A DNA stretch of 35,958 nucleotides from Candidatus Bathyarchaeota archaeon. Lineage in GTDB: Archaea; Thermoproteota; Bathyarchaeia; Bathyarchaeales; Bathycorpusculaceae. Positions within the stretch are counted from its first letter, which is position 1. Every line of letters starts with the position of its first letter. Of the stretch, positions 35,482-35,958 are shown piece after piece. Under the pieces are notes generated by a model. The model saw only the letters and a list, made by a program, of their open reading frames with translations, searched no databases and was not told where the DNA came from. The stretch lies in NCBI GenBank assembly GCA_017883615.1, contig JADGNF010000040.1:1-35958 (forward strand), read 5' to 3'. Position numbers and translations under genes: made by a program.

Positions 35482-35958
35482 TTATGGTAGTTTAAGTTTT
35501 GACAAATAGGTCTTCTGGAGCTTTGCGATTTTTGGGCCAATAACCACTTGGCAATATGGCTCTTTGGGGTGCTTCTTGAAGTAGTCTTTATGGTAGGTTT
35601 CCGCCCGGTAAAACGCTTTCAACGGCTCCACAGCTGTAACTATTGGCTTATCATAAACTTTTTCTGCAGCGAGTTCCGCAATAAGCTGTTCCGCTGCTGC
35701 TTTTTGATCTGGAGTACGGTAGAATATGACGCTACGATACTGAGTTCCCACATCCGCACTTTGCCTATTTAACTGGGTTGGATCGTGGGTGCCAAAGAAA
35801 ATCTCTAAAACCTCTCGAAAACTTATCGCACCTGGGTCAAACGTGATGTTTGCAACTTCCACGTGTCCCGTTCTACCAGTTGACACCTGCTCATAAGTTG
35901 GGTTTGGCAAGTCTCCGCCCGCGTAGCCAGGGTCGACTTTTTCGACTCCGCGGATTAA
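35482..35958 (-). CDS. msrA: Peptide methionine sulfoxide reductase MsrA, N-terminus cut by window
   Basis: Reduces methionine-S-sulfoxide in proteins. The frame is open to the last base of the window ('IRGVEKVDPGYAGGDLPNPTYEQV'), so the catalytic GCFW cysteine near the N-terminus lies outside. Visible MsrA features are PGYAGG, NPTYEQVSTGRTGH, 'FFGTHDPTQLNRQSADVGTQYRS' split over two segments, and 'FYRAETYHKDYFKKHP'. The resolving cysteine would be in the C-terminal 'EPYCQVVI' if used. Confidence 0.95.
   Translation of the reverse strand, partial: LIRGVEKVDPGYAGGDLPNPTYEQVSTGRTGHVEVANITFDPGAISFREVLEIFFGTHDPTQLNRQSADVGTQYRSVIFYRTPDQKAAAEQLIAELAAEKVYDKPIVTAVEPLKAFYRAETYHKDYFKKHPKEPYCQVVIGPKIAKLQKTYLSKLKLP

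Overview
This window is archaeal chromosomal DNA. It encodes TFB (archaeal TFIIB), an aIF1/SUI1 initiation factor, a two-subunit 2-oxoacid:ferredoxin oxidoreductase, a Y-family polymerase with a C-terminal PCNA-binding peptide, a TRAM protein, an OB-fold ssDNA-binding-like protein, DUF996 and DUF2096 family proteins, and a DUF35/HMG-CoA synthase/thiolase set. Many genes have TATA-like boxes 25-40 nt upstream, and one tRNA appears to carry a non-canonical intron. The mix suggests a TACK-group archaeon, most like Bathyarchaeia. That placement is inference from gene content, not a phylogeny.

Layout. 1-3400: the end of a PIN-domain gene, two tRNA-3'-end-like fragments, small membrane or winged-helix proteins, a DUF996 protein and an unknown gene. 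4000-7570: a coiled-coil membrane protein directly abutting ribose-5-phosphate isomerase (rpiA), tRNA-Met with an extra 30 nt, an inositol-phosphatase-family enzyme and a metallophosphoesterase. 7580-11570: a soluble PAS/PAS histidine kinase, Hsp20, a SWIM zinc-finger protein, a 42-aa membrane peptide and a membrane-anchored double winged-helix regulator. 11850-14912: a 46-aa protein with nine cysteines followed by the alpha and beta subunits of the ferredoxin oxidoreductase. 14944-17000: TRAM and OB-fold proteins, then a Yip1-like membrane protein with a large extracytoplasmic insertion. 17047-21243 (minus strand): nicotinate phosphoribosyltransferase, a thiolase-family protein, and an HMG-CoA synthase fused to an N-terminal DUF35 module. 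21524-26835: two paralogous membrane acyltransferases and an SGNH hydrolase surrounding aIF1, a zinc-ribbon protein and TFB. 26933-29521: tRNA-Gln, a DUF1801 protein, an EF-Tu/SelB-like pseudo-GTPase and a PPC-domain protein. 29649-32572: a sulfite-oxidase-fold protein, and an SPL-like radical SAM gene overlapping dinB. 32754-35958: a broken Nudix gene, a metallo-beta-lactamase/double-rhodanese protein, a DUF2096 protein and a partial msrA.

How the genes work together. The thiolase and DUF35-HMGCS genes are 2 nt apart and correspond to the known archaeal thiolase/DUF35/HMGCS channelling complex of the early mevalonate pathway. Here two parts are fused, and the thiolase has lost all of its recognisable catalytic motifs. 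This is the most unusual locus in the window. The two acyltransferases and the SGNH esterase look like a surface-glycan O-acylation module. The SPL-like radical SAM and DinB genes look like a DNA-damage operon. I found no CRISPR array, transposase or rRNA.
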